Assembly (NCBI GenBank): GCA_021776785.1
Contig: JAJFFF010000041.1
Location: 1-64,000 of the forward strand
DNA from: Planctomycetota bacterium
Lineage (GTDB): Bacteria; Planctomycetota; PLA2
Length of the DNA: 64,000 nucleotides
Direction: 5' to 3'
Position numbers and translations under genes: made by a program. This document shows, one piece after another, positions 17,332 through 24,796 of this stretch. The first letter of the stretch is position 1. Each line of letters starts with the position of its first letter. The notes under the pieces are model-generated. The model saw only the letters and a list, made by a program, of their open reading frames with translations, was not told the origin of the DNA and made no database searches.

Positions 17332-18651
17332 ATGTTTGGTGGAATCGACGCCGCCGGCGGGTCACGCCTGGTGTACGCAACACACGACGGAAGCATCGTG
17401 ACCTTTGATGTCGATACCGGCGCCGTGTTGGACCATACCGCGGTGTATCCGGTCGGCCCCCGCCTCGTCCATGTTGCGGGCGTGCTGGTTGCGCACGATG
17501 GCGTCTGGCTGAGCGATACGCTCCAACGGCGGATCCGCCGTGTTCGTGCGGACGGCTGGCAATCGGCGCTCGTGGGCGATTTGCCGACCCCCGGCGTGGA
17601 TCACCAGGACGATCCAGGCGTGTTGTGGGAGCCGAACGCGATGGCGCGGCTGGGCGACGAACTGCTGGTCTGCAACGGCGGTTTCGACATGGAGTTCGGC
17701 GTCCAGCGGTTTGACCTCGTGTCCGACGATGATCGCAAGCCCGCCTACGTCGGCGCGTTGGAACGGCGCGAGGGCTGGAAGCGCGCGCAAGGTGTCGCGG
17801 TCGTGGACGGCGCCATCTGGGTGGCCGAAACCGCGGCGGATCGCATCTGTCGCCATCGGGCGGATGGCAGCGCGATCGACCATGTGCGTCCCCACCCCGA
17901 CCTCGGCCGCCCGTTCCGGTTGGAACCATACGCCGACGGCGTCCTGATGACGCGTGCGCCCGAGGAAGACGACGAGTGGGAGCGGTGCGGCGTGGCGTTG
18001 CTCGACGCCGATGCGAAGTTTGTGCGCTGGGCAGTGCGCGCAGGCGAGGACCACGGCGAAACCGTCTGCCCGTTTGACGTGGCCACGCTGCCCGACGGAC
18101 GTTTCGCCGTACTCGACTTGCCGTTGGGGCAACCGCCCGACGTCCGGCTGCGGATCTTTAAGGCCGACGGCACGTTGCAACGGACGCTGCTCGACGAAGC
18201 GACCGACTTAGCGCAAGCCCTCGCGTCGTATTTCCGCGGCCTCCTCAAGAGCGACGCGACGACGCCGGCCGCGTTCCATGCGCGCGCCCGTGTGCATCAC
18301 TTCAATGCCGGAAAGACGCCGGAACATCTGGAGAAGGCGCAGGAGCTCTATCGCGCGTGCCTAGCCGCCGCGCCGGATCGGTTGGCCGCGTACTTCGGGC
18401 TGGCCGAGTTGCTTGCGCGAGATCTTCATCGGGCGCAGGCGGCCACGATGGTCTGGGAGATGGCGATGCAGGCAGGCGCGCCGGCGGAGTTGGTCTTGCC
18501 GCGCTTGGCCGACAGCCACCGCGATGCGGGCGACTTAGACAGCGCGATCCGCGTTCGGCAGCAATGTGTCGAGGGGTATCCGCTTCCCGAGGACTACCAC
18601 GATCAGCTGGAGCTGCTTGCCAACGAGATCCTGGAGCGGGCCGGCGCGTAG
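17332..18651 (+). CDS. SMP-30/NHL-like beta-propeller protein with TPR tail
   Basis: A 439-residue protein without a signal peptide. Residues about 1-300 form repeated beta-propeller blades (GVWLSDTLQRRIRRVRADG, GAIWVAETAADRICRHRADG, FAVLDLPLGQPPDVRLRIF), as in NHL or SMP-30/strictosidine-synthase-like proteins. Residues about 320-435 are TPR-like helices (YRACLAAAPDRLAAYFGLAELL). No catalytic metal ligands can be assigned with confidence. The combination suggests a cytoplasmic binding or scaffold protein. TACCAT lies 6 nt before ATG with no ribosome binding site. Confidence 0.6.
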   Translation: MFGGIDAAGGSRLVYATHDGSIVTFDVDTGAVLDHTAVYPVGPRLVHVAGVLVAHDGVWLSDTLQRRIRRVRADGWQSALVGDLPTPGVDHQDDPGVLWEPNAMARLGDELLVCNGGFDMEFGVQRFDLVSDDDRKPAYVGALERREGWKRAQGVAVVDGAIWVAETAADRICRHRADGSAIDHVRPHPDLGRPFRLEPYADGVLMTRAPEEDDEWERCGVALLDADAKFVRWAVRAGEDHGETVCPFDVATLPDGRFAVLDLPLGQPPDVRLRIFKADGTLQRTLLDEATDLAQALASYFRGLLKSDATTPAAFHARARVHHFNAGKTPEHLEKAQELYRACLAAAPDRLAAYFGLAELLARDLHRAQAATMVWEMAMQAGAPAELVLPRLADSHRDAGDLDSAIRVRQQCVEGYPLPEDYHDQLELLANEILERAGA

Positions 18652-18724
18652 CTTGTAAGTGCCTACTGCGAGGCGACTTATCGGTCGCGTCCGCTGAATT
18701 CGTAGATTGAACCGGGCGCGGTCG

Positions 18725-18752
18725 TTGCTTGGTTCCTGTTTGCCGCTACAAT
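18725..18752 (+). promoter_or_regulatory. Sigma-70-like promoter of rpmG
   Basis: TTGCTT at 18725-18730 and TACAAT at 18747-18752 are separated by 16 nt. The rpmG ATG follows 12 nt later, so the leader would be only about 6 nt. Confidence 0.65.
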
Positions 18753-18764
18753 CCGCCGTTCGCC

Positions 18765-18935
18765 ATGGCAAAGAAGAGCAAAGAAGCGCGCGTTTACGTC
18801 ATCATGGAATGCACCGAGACGGGACAGCGCAGTTACATGACCGAGAAGAACAACCGCAACGGCTACAAGCTGGAGTTGAAAAAGTACAACCCCAAGCTGC
18901 GTAAGCACACGGTCTATAAGGAGCGGAAGAAGTAA
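18765..18935 (+). CDS. rpmG: 50S ribosomal protein bL33
   Basis: A 56-residue basic protein of the large ribosomal subunit. The sequence opens MAKKSKEARVYVIMECTETG and continues with YMTEKNNRNG and LKKYNPKLRKHTVYKE, the conserved bL33 core. Only one cysteine remains where zinc-binding forms have four, so this is the zinc-free (C-minus) form. It is preceded by its own promoter and stands alone rather than next to secE or rpmB. Confidence 0.95.
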   Translation: MAKKSKEARVYVIMECTETGQRSYMTEKNNRNGYKLELKKYNPKLRKHTVYKERKK

Positions 18936-19000
18936 CCGCTTCTTTCGCGCGGCGGATGCACCCGCTGTAATGTTCTCGTTGTTCTCTGGGTGGCCAAATC

Positions 19001-19630
19001 GTGGACGCGAAATTTTTGGCTCGCCGGATCGAGCACACGATCCTCAAACCGACCGCTACGGCGGAGGATGTGCAACGAGCGTATGACGACGCGGCCCGTT
19101 GGCGCTGCATCGGGTTTTGCGTGCATCCCCATTGGTTGTCCGGTCTCACGGGCCACGACGTCGAACTCGTCAGCGTAGCTGGATTTCCATTCGGACTCGA
19201 CGCCACCGAAACCAAAGCGGACGCCGCGGCGCGCGCGGTCGGCGATGGCGCGAGCGAGATCGACATGGTGATCAATCTGGGTGCGCTCAAGAGTGGCGAC
19301 TGGTCCTCGGTCGCGCGCGACGTTGCGAAAGTACGGGGCGCGATTCCGGATGCGGCGTTGAAGGTAATCTTGGAGACGGGCGTGCTCACGGACGCCGAGC
19401 GAGATCGCGCCGCGCGCGTTTGCATGCAGGAGGGCGCGGATTTTTTGAAGACGAGCACGGGTTACGGTCCTCGCGGCGCGACAGTCGCGGACGTGGTCGC
19501 GTTGTGCGAGTTTGGTCCGGTGAAAGCCTCGGCGGGGATTCGCACGCGCGCGCAAGCCGAAGAGCTGATCGCTGCCGGTGCCGCGCGATTGGGTTGCAGC
19601 GGCACGGCTGCGATTCTGGAGAGCGCATGA
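19001..19630 (+). CDS. deoC: Deoxyribose-phosphate aldolase
   Basis: A 209-residue class I aldolase that splits 2-deoxyribose-5-phosphate into glyceraldehyde-3-phosphate and acetaldehyde. The Schiff-base lysine is K150 in FLKTSTGYGPRGAT. Other family motifs are IEHTILKPTAT at the start, VAGFPFG, and EIDMVINLGALKSGD. KASAGIRT near residue 175 supplies the second lysine. The start is GTG 19001. The stop overlaps the ATG of the next gene by 4 bp (ATGA), so translation of the pair is coupled. Confidence 0.93.
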   Translation: MDAKFLARRIEHTILKPTATAEDVQRAYDDAARWRCIGFCVHPHWLSGLTGHDVELVSVAGFPFGLDATETKADAAARAVGDGASEIDMVINLGALKSGDWSSVARDVAKVRGAIPDAALKVILETGVLTDAERDRAARVCMQEGADFLKTSTGYGPRGATVADVVALCEFGPVKASAGIRTRAQAEELIAAGAARLGCSGTAAILESA

Positions 19631-20616
19631 GGCACACCGTGAAAGATGCCGGCGAAGGCGGGGCGCGCCTCGACCGTTATCTGGTCTCTCAGTTTTCCAA
19701 GATCAGCCGCGCGACGATCATGAAGTACCTAAAGGAAGGTCGTGCGCGCATCAACGGCAAGCGTGCGCGCGGCGGCCTGCACGTGCGCGACGGTGACGAT
19801 TTGCAGCTTCCCGATTGGGAAGACAGCATCGACCGCATTCGTGCGGGGCAAGCGTTGGGCGTTCCGGAGCCCGCGCAACGACGAGTCGAGTTGCCGCAAG
19901 ACATCCCGGTGATCTACGAAGACGAGCACATCCTTGTGGTCGACAAGCCGCCGGGGCTGGTGATGCATCCCGGCGAAGGGCACGATCGCGGGCTCGACAA
20001 CATCTTGCGCGAACACTTCGGGCCCTCGACGCGGTTGGTGCATCGACTTGATCGCGATACGAGCGGCGTGGTCGTCGCCGCCCGGGGCCACCCTGAATCG
20101 GCGCGCAGGTTAGGCGATGCGTTCGCGGCCGGCGATGTCGAGAAGTCATACCTCGCGTTGGTGCGTGGCGTACCGGATCCCGCGAAGGGATCGATCGACG
20201 CGTCGCTTAAAAACACAAAGCGACAAGGCGAAAGCGTACGTGTGGACCCGCATGGCCAAAAGGCGCGCACGGACTACGAAACGGTCGAAGCATTCGAAGA
20301 GCACGCGCTCCTACGATGCGCGCCCAAAACGGGAAGGCGACACCAAATCCGCGTGCACCTAAGCCACATCGGACACCCGTTAGCGGTCGACCACGTCTAC
20401 GCCCGCCAAAAAAAGCTAAGACTGAGCGACCTAAGACCGGACCTACCGCGAACGTGGAAAAATCCAGTCCTCCTAAACCGCCAACCGCTGCACGCAGAGA
20501 GCCTAAGGTTTAGACACCCAGCAAACGGCGAAGACGTGGAGTTTCGAGCAGTGTTGGCGGAAGACATCGAGCGCGCACTCGACGTAATCCGAGCCCAAAC
20601 CCAGACCAGCGAGTAA
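19627..20616 (+). CDS. RluD-family 23S rRNA pseudouridine synthase
   Basis: A 329-residue RluA/RluD-type pseudouridine synthase. An N-terminal S4 RNA-binding domain (about 10-75; RLDRYLVSQFSKISRATIMK, then GRARINGKRARGG) precedes the catalytic domain. The catalytic aspartate is D142 in HRLDRDTSG; YEDEHILVVDKPPGLVMHP and TGRRHQIRVHLSHIGHPL are the other hallmarks. It is translationally coupled to deoC. RluD modifies helix 69 of 23S rRNA in E. coli, but several paralogs share this architecture so the exact site is not certain. From about 20390 to the stop the codon choice becomes A-richer than in the rest of the gene. Confidence 0.9.
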   Translation: MRHTVKDAGEGGARLDRYLVSQFSKISRATIMKYLKEGRARINGKRARGGLHVRDGDDLQLPDWEDSIDRIRAGQALGVPEPAQRRVELPQDIPVIYEDEHILVVDKPPGLVMHPGEGHDRGLDNILREHFGPSTRLVHRLDRDTSGVVVAARGHPESARRLGDAFAAGDVEKSYLALVRGVPDPAKGSIDASLKNTKRQGESVRVDPHGQKARTDYETVEAFEEHALLRCAPKTGRRHQIRVHLSHIGHPLAVDHVYARQKKLRLSDLRPDLPRTWKNPVLLNRQPLHAESLRFRHPANGEDVEFRAVLAEDIERALDVIRAQTQTSE

Positions 20617-20644
20617 GTACGCAACCAAGCTTCCGCGCAGGACG

Positions 20645-20670
20645 GACTAACGGGACCGACTAACGGGACC
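20645..20670. repeat. 13-bp direct repeat, two copies
   Basis: GACTAACGGGACC occurs twice in perfect tandem (20645-20657 and 20658-20670). The second copy runs into the left arm of the large palindrome. Confidence 0.9.
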
Positions 20671-20861
20671 AGGTCCCTGTGGATAACTTCGTAAGCTGCT
20701 TATAGCCAATGACTTGTGCTTGCGGCGTGCGGGATTTCGCGCGCACTCTGGGCTACAAATCACCGGTTTTGCCCCAACTTTGCGCCCAAAATCCCGCACG
20801 TGGCGCGCATAAGTCTTTATCGAGAAGGCCCTTGCAGAGTTATCCACAGGGACCTGGTCCC
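20665..20861. repeat. 197-bp imperfect palindrome with two DnaA-box-like sites
   Basis: The outer 24 bp are perfectly inverted (20665-20688 and 20838-20861). The similarity continues imperfectly to the centre near 20763, including a shared GTGCGGGATTT in both arms and ACCGGT at the middle. As a result both strands translate to similar peptides ending in SYPQGPGP. Each arm contains the perfect DnaA-box consensus TTATCCACA (20840-20848, and its complement at 20679-20687). The tips GGGACCAGGTCCC are themselves palindromic. No coding role is supported. Confidence 0.85.
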
Positions 20862-20920
20862 GCGCTGGGCTTACCCAGCTCAGGCGGTACCTGATCACGA
20901 GGGCTCGTTGTCTCCCGGCT

Positions 20921-21059
20921 AGGCTCTGTCTGAGAATCGGCCGTGGCACCGAGGGCGAGTCGATTTGCCGCTGTATCCAGGAGATACAGCAAGAAGTGGG
21001 CGCGAAGATCCTGCGGTGAAGCGGCCGGCCGAATGCAGGCCGCTTCTCGGACAGAGCCT
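20921..21059. mobile_element. MITE-like element or insertion-sequence remnant
   Basis: Sixteen-bp terminal inverted repeats with one mismatch (20921-20936 and 21044-21059, AGGCTCTGTCYGAGAA) bound a 139-bp element that has no gene. Inside are two further hairpins, CTGTATC/GATACAG (20971-20989) and GAAGCGGCC/GGCCGCTTC (21018-21046). The layout is that of a miniature inverted-repeat element. No clear target duplication is seen. Its right end supplies the stop codon of the minus-strand fragment at 21059. Confidence 0.6.
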
Positions 21060-21376
21060 TAGTCGCTGGCCACTGGTTCGCAGATTTTGGCCATCTTGCC
21101 CGCGGGAGTCGTTTCTCCGCCGGTCTCTATACGCTCCACGATTAGCATGGCGTCGCCGATAAGCGCGGTTGCCAGCGGTCCGTACGTCACATCAATCTGT
21201 GTCGTCGAGATTACCGTGGCGGTCAGGTTCTGGAAATCGTCGAACTCGGCGCCGGTTCCTAGTTTTACGCTCAACTGGCCGTGCGAGACCTGGGCAGCAC
21301 GCGATCCTGAACCAGAGCGTTGGGGAGGCCTCCCGGCGCATCGTGGGGGCCAAGGCCAGCCGAATGTCTCGGTCAA
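21059..21376 (-). pseudogene. Fragment: C-terminus of an unknown beta-rich protein
   Basis: The last 70 or so residues of this minus-strand frame look like real protein: LSVKLGTGAEFDDFQNLTAT, then VISTTQIDVTYGPL and MLIVERIETGGETTP. The upstream part is an unlikely Pro/Arg-rich stretch that overlaps other fragments. The TAA stop lies exactly at the edge of the MITE-like element. I read it as the surviving end of a gene broken by rearrangement. I do not recognise the family. Confidence 0.35.
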
Positions 21377-21410
21377 GAGATCAGGGGCTCGACTGCGTCA
21401 AATTCAAGCC

Positions 21411-21770
21411 GCCCACTCAAGCCGCCAGAGGCGACGAGGGTCAATCGACTTGGTGCCAAACCGATCGAACGTCCAGCTCCAACATCGTCAGATATTGGGC
21501 CAAAAGACAGACGAGAACTGATCGACTACAGCCCACTCAAGCCGCCAGCGGCGACGAGGGTCGATCGCCTTGGTGCCAAACCGATCGAACGTCCAGCTCC
21601 AACATCGTCAGATGTTGGGCCAGAAGACATCGTGGAACCGAGCGCTACCCGAAGACCCCGCGCTCAAGCCGCCAGAGGCGACGAGGGTCGACCGAGTTGG
21701 TGCCAACCCGACCAAACGGCCAGCTCCAACACCGTCAGGTGTTGGGCCAAAGGACACGAAAGACTCCTAG
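21411..21770 (+). pseudogene. Remnant with three ~40-residue tandem repeats
   Basis: Three DNA repeats start at 21411, 21531 and about 21657. The first period is exactly 120 bp, the second is 127 bp. Units 1 and 2 read in one frame as PLKPPEATRVNRLGAKPIER followed by PAPTSSDIGPKD; unit 3 carries the same peptide (ALKPPEATRVDRVGANP) in the next frame because of the extra 7 bp. The frame of unit 3 ends KDTKDS with TAG inside the hairpin at 21761. The protein-level conservation between units indicates past selection on the peptide. No intact start or upstream domain is left. Confidence 0.55.
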
Positions 21771-21802
21771 GAAATGATCAGGAGATCATTTCCTAGGAGT
21801 CT
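21761..21802. terminator. Perfect 19-bp hairpin between convergent frames
   Basis: AGACTCCTAGGAAATGATC at 21761-21779 is perfectly inverted at 21784-21802 with a 4-nt loop. It contains the stop codon of the repeat remnant (plus) and that of the bL37-like gene (minus). Neither side has a long T run, so it may act as a bidirectional terminator or mRNA 3'-end stabiliser. Confidence 0.6.
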
Positions 21803-21887
21803 TAATGCGCCGCTTCCAGCGACCGGTGTGGGACGCCGGGCGCTTGCCGTGGTTTGCCTTTTTGGGCTTTCTGCAGTTCTTGGCCAT
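21786..21887 (-). CDS. bL37-like small ribosomal protein
   Basis: A 33-residue, strongly basic protein that opens MAKNCRKPKKANHGKRPASH and ends WKRRIKTPRK. The KKANHGKRP core matches what I recall of bL37, the tiny large-subunit protein first seen in mycobacterial ribosomes (MAKRGRKK...KANHGKRPNA), and similar small frames exist in Planctomycetota. The gene starts 35 bp after the stop of the regulator on the same strand and ends inside the 19-bp hairpin. No Shine-Dalgarno is visible on this strand. It is shorter than most gene finders accept, so it is easily missed. Assignment to bL37 is from motif memory only. Confidence 0.65.
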   Translation of the reverse strand: MAKNCRKPKKANHGKRPASHTGRWKRRIKTPRK

Positions 21888-21921
21888 GGGCCTGAGGAGG
21901 ATAAAGGGATTGTTCGCCGCG

Positions 21922-23616
21922 TCAAGCGGGGGCGTCCGGCTTTAGGGCGCAATTTCGGATCTTGTCGTACAGCGTCGGCTTTGAGATCCCCAGAATGCGG
22001 CTGCTTTTGGCCTTGTTCCAGCCCGTGGCCTTCAGCACGCGGGCAATGTGGCGCTTTTCGATCTCGCTGAGCGGTTCTAGGTCCTCGTCCATGACATCGG
22101 TCTTCACGTTGGCGCGCACCGCGGCCGGCAGGTCACCCACTCGAATCGCCTTGCCGTCGCCCATGATCAACGCCTGCTCGATGCAGTTTTTGAGTTCGCG
22201 GACGTTGCCCGGCCAGTCGTAACTCTTGAGCGCTTTGAGCGCGGCCTTCGTCATGCCCACTTTGCGCAGCGACTCGGGGCCCGGGTAGTTGCGCAAAAAG
22301 AACTCCGTGAGCACCTCGATGTCCGCGCGGCGGCGTCGCAGCGGCGGCACCTCAATGGTGACGACGTTGAGTCGGTAATAGAGGTCTTCGCGAAACGCGC
22401 CCTCGCGCACGAGCAAGGCGAGCTTTTGATTTGTGGCCACGACGATGCGCACATCGATGTGTCGTGGCTCCGCGCCGCCGAGTCGATCAATCATCTTGTC
22501 CTGCAGGATGCGCAACAACTTCACCTGGAGTTCAGGCTTCATTTCCCCGATCTCGTCGAGAAAGATGGTCCCGAACTCAGCCTGCTCGAAACGCCCGGCG
22601 CGACCTTTCGGATCCGCGCCGGCGATGCCGGACTGCGACGCATAGCCGAAGAGCTCGCTCTCCAAAAGCGTTTCCGGAATCGCCGCACAGTTCACCGCAA
22701 CAAAGAGATGCTCACTCCGCGGACTCTGCCGGTGCAGTTCGCGCGCGACCATCTCCTTGCCGACGCCGCTCTCGCCGGTGATCAACACCGTCGCGTCAAA
22801 CCCCGCCGCCTTCTCGACGCGTTCGAACACGGTGGCCATCGAGTCCGACGCGTGCACAATTTCGCCGCCGAGTCCGAGCCGACGTTTGAGAAGCGTGTTC
22901 TCCTCCTCAAGCGCACGCGTCGTCGCCAGGTTGGACGCCGCATACGAAGCAAGTTGCGCGATGCCCGACGTAAACTCCAACTCCTGGTTGGTGAAGTGCG
23001 CACGACGCCCGGCGTTGTCGACATACAAGACGCCGAAGTCGTGGAGCGGCGCGCAAAGCACGGAACGCACGTCGATCGTGAACCCGCCCGATTCGCCGTC
23101 GTCGCTGTCCTCGACCGCGGCCGACGACGTCAAGATTGCGGCGCTGGACTCAATCGTCGCCTGAACGACCGAAGCATTCAGTTCCAGCCCCTCGCCACGC
23201 GTCACGCGCGGAGCGATGGCGTCATCGTCGTCGCGGAGCGCGATCGTCGCCCGTTCGACCTTGAGCACACGCAAGACAGCATCGAGCACGCGCCCCAGCA
23301 GTTCGTCCGCATCGCGCACCGACCAAAGCAGTCCCGCGATTTCGTTGAGCGCAGCGGCGTGCAGGTCCGCTTCGTCGGCGTGCAACGTCAGTTCGACGCC
23401 GTCCACATCGACCGCTACGCCCGGCTCCAAAAGTCGCTCGCCGCCGGCCCACCGCAGCGTCCGCCCCTCGACCGACCCGATCTTCTCCGCGACGGGCTTC
23501 CCGCAAACGAGCCGACGCTCCGCATCGAAGCCAAACGGCAGCGGCGCCTCGCCCAACTCGACGACGGCATGACTTTTTTTGTTCCGAAGTTCCAGGAGAG
23601 CCATGGGCGGCCGCAT
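21922..23616 (-). CDS. FHA/GAF-AAA+-Fis transcriptional regulator lacking a GAFTGA loop
   Basis: A 564-residue regulator built like a bacterial enhancer-binding protein. An N-terminal FHA-like region (about 1-85), a GAF domain (about 90-235), an AAA+ ATPase (about 250-485; ITGESGVGKEMVARELH, LDEIGEM, RLNVVTIEVPPLRRR) and a Fis-type HTH at the end (ARVLKATGWNKAKSSRILGI). Where sigma-54 activators have GAFTGA, this protein reads LFGYASQSGIAGADPKG. That loop contacts sigma-54, so action through sigma-54 is doubtful. ATG 23604 (MALLEL) is an alternative start. It is divergent from moxR across 52 bp that contain a palindrome. Confidence 0.85.
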   Translation of the reverse strand: MRPPMALLELRNKKSHAVVELGEAPLPFGFDAERRLVCGKPVAEKIGSVEGRTLRWAGGERLLEPGVAVDVDGVELTLHADEADLHAAALNEIAGLLWSVRDADELLGRVLDAVLRVLKVERATIALRDDDDAIAPRVTRGEGLELNASVVQATIESSAAILTSSAAVEDSDDGESGGFTIDVRSVLCAPLHDFGVLYVDNAGRRAHFTNQELEFTSGIAQLASYAASNLATTRALEEENTLLKRRLGLGGEIVHASDSMATVFERVEKAAGFDATVLITGESGVGKEMVARELHRQSPRSEHLFVAVNCAAIPETLLESELFGYASQSGIAGADPKGRAGRFEQAEFGTIFLDEIGEMKPELQVKLLRILQDKMIDRLGGAEPRHIDVRIVVATNQKLALLVREGAFREDLYYRLNVVTIEVPPLRRRRADIEVLTEFFLRNYPGPESLRKVGMTKAALKALKSYDWPGNVRELKNCIEQALIMGDGKAIRVGDLPAAVRANVKTDVMDEDLEPLSEIEKRHIARVLKATGWNKAKSSRILGISKPTLYDKIRNCALKPDAPA

Positions 23617-23617
23617 A

Positions 23618-23636
23618 CCGTAAGATTTTCTTACGG
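23618..23636. promoter_or_regulatory. Palindromic operator candidate between regulator and moxR
   Basis: CCGTAAGATTTTCTTACGG is an 8-bp inverted repeat with a 3-nt spacer, located immediately upstream of the regulator start and 33 bp before moxR. The Fis-type HTH of the neighbouring regulator is a natural candidate to bind it. Confidence 0.5.
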
Positions 23637-23668
23637 CGAATCAACCCGAATCGCGCCGATCCGTTCCT

Positions 23669-24730
23669 ATGGACATGGAGCCCGCTCTCGAAACATTCTC
23701 CGCCGACGCGCAGCGACTCGAACGCGAGATCGCCAAGGTCGTGGTCGGGCAGGCGCGCGCCGTCCGGGAAGTGCTGTTGGCGTTGCTCTCGGGCGGCCAC
23801 GTTCTCCTGGAAGGCGCGCCCGGCCTCGGCAAGACGTTGCTCGTCAAGACGATCGCGCGCGCGCTCGATCTTCACTACACGCGGATCCAGTTCACGCCGG
23901 ATCTGATGCCCGCCGACGTCACCGGCACACAAGTGATGCACGAGGACGGCGCCGGTCGCCGCTTCGAATTCGAAAAGGGGCCGATTTTTGGCCAGGTCGT
24001 GTTGGCCGACGAGATCAACCGCGCCACGCCGAAAACGCAAAGCGCACTCCTGGAAGCCATGGAGGAGGGCGCCGTCACGGTCGCGGGTCGAAATCACGCG
24101 CTCGACCAACCGTTCTTCGTCCTGGCGACGCAAAATCCCATCGAGATGGAGGGGACGTACCCGCTCCCCGAAGCGCAACTCGATCGGTTCTTTTTCAAGG
24201 TGGTCGTGGATGCACCCGACGAGGACGAACTCATCGCGATCTTGGAAGCGACCACCGGCGGCGGCGGCGCGTCCGTGGAAGCGGTGCTCGACGGGCCGCG
24301 GTTGCTTGAGCTGCGCGCCATGGCCCAGCGCGTACCGATCGCGGTGCCGTTGATGCGTCACGTCGCGCGTCTCGTGCAATCGTCAGGCCCCGACGGTGCG
24401 GCCACCGCACGCCGCTATGTTCGTCATGGGGCGGGCGTGCGCGCGGGTCAAACGCTTGTGCGCGCGGCGAAAGCGCGCGCGTTGCTCGAAGGCCGCGGCC
24501 ACGTTGACTTCGCCGACATCGAAGCCGTCTGGGCGCCGGCGCTGCGCCACCGCATCCTGCTTAACTTCGAAGGAGAAGCGGAAGGCATCACGCCCGACGC
24601 GATCTTAAGAGACGTGTTGGCAGCGACGCCGACGATGCCCGGTTCGATCCAGTCGCTTGGCGACTCCGGCATCGACTCCGGCATCGGAGCCAGCGCCGAA
24701 GCCGACGCGGCCGGTGATCCCCAGCACTGA
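23669..24730 (+). CDS. MoxR-family AAA+ ATPase
   Basis: A 353-residue AAA+ ATPase of the MoxR family, which acts as a chaperone for maturation of metalloenzymes or von Willebrand-domain partners. Walker A is GAPGLGKTLL at residues 49-58, Walker B VVLADEINRA, sensor 1 FFVLATQNPIEMEGTYPLPE, all highly typical. MoxR genes usually lead an operon with DUF58 and VWA-domain genes; none follow here, so this copy is isolated from the usual partners. The C-terminal 30 residues (GDSGIDSGIGASAEAD) are low-complexity and not part of the fold. Confidence 0.9.
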   Translation: MDMEPALETFSADAQRLEREIAKVVVGQARAVREVLLALLSGGHVLLEGAPGLGKTLLVKTIARALDLHYTRIQFTPDLMPADVTGTQVMHEDGAGRRFEFEKGPIFGQVVLADEINRATPKTQSALLEAMEEGAVTVAGRNHALDQPFFVLATQNPIEMEGTYPLPEAQLDRFFFKVVVDAPDEDELIAILEATTGGGGASVEAVLDGPRLLELRAMAQRVPIAVPLMRHVARLVQSSGPDGAATARRYVRHGAGVRAGQTLVRAAKARALLEGRGHVDFADIEAVWAPALRHRILLNFEGEAEGITPDAILRDVLAATPTMPGSIQSLGDSGIDSGIGASAEADAAGDPQH

Positions 24731-24796
24731 TCTCCGGCGTGACGCCCGGCCATAACGCCCCGCCATGACTCCCAGGCCGGGTAAAGTGGAACCGTG

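Noticed and set aside
18652..18724. tRNA or other RNA gene next to rpmG
   Set aside because: No cloverleaf arms could be paired in this short gap.
20679..20848. Two perfect DnaA boxes as a possible replication origin
   Set aside because: Only two boxes exist, both are part of the palindrome arms, there is no AT-rich unwinding element and no dnaA, dnaN or gidA gene nearby.
21411..21770. CRISPR array
   Set aside because: The repeat period is 120-127 bp, units are similar along most of their length, and no Cas genes are present.
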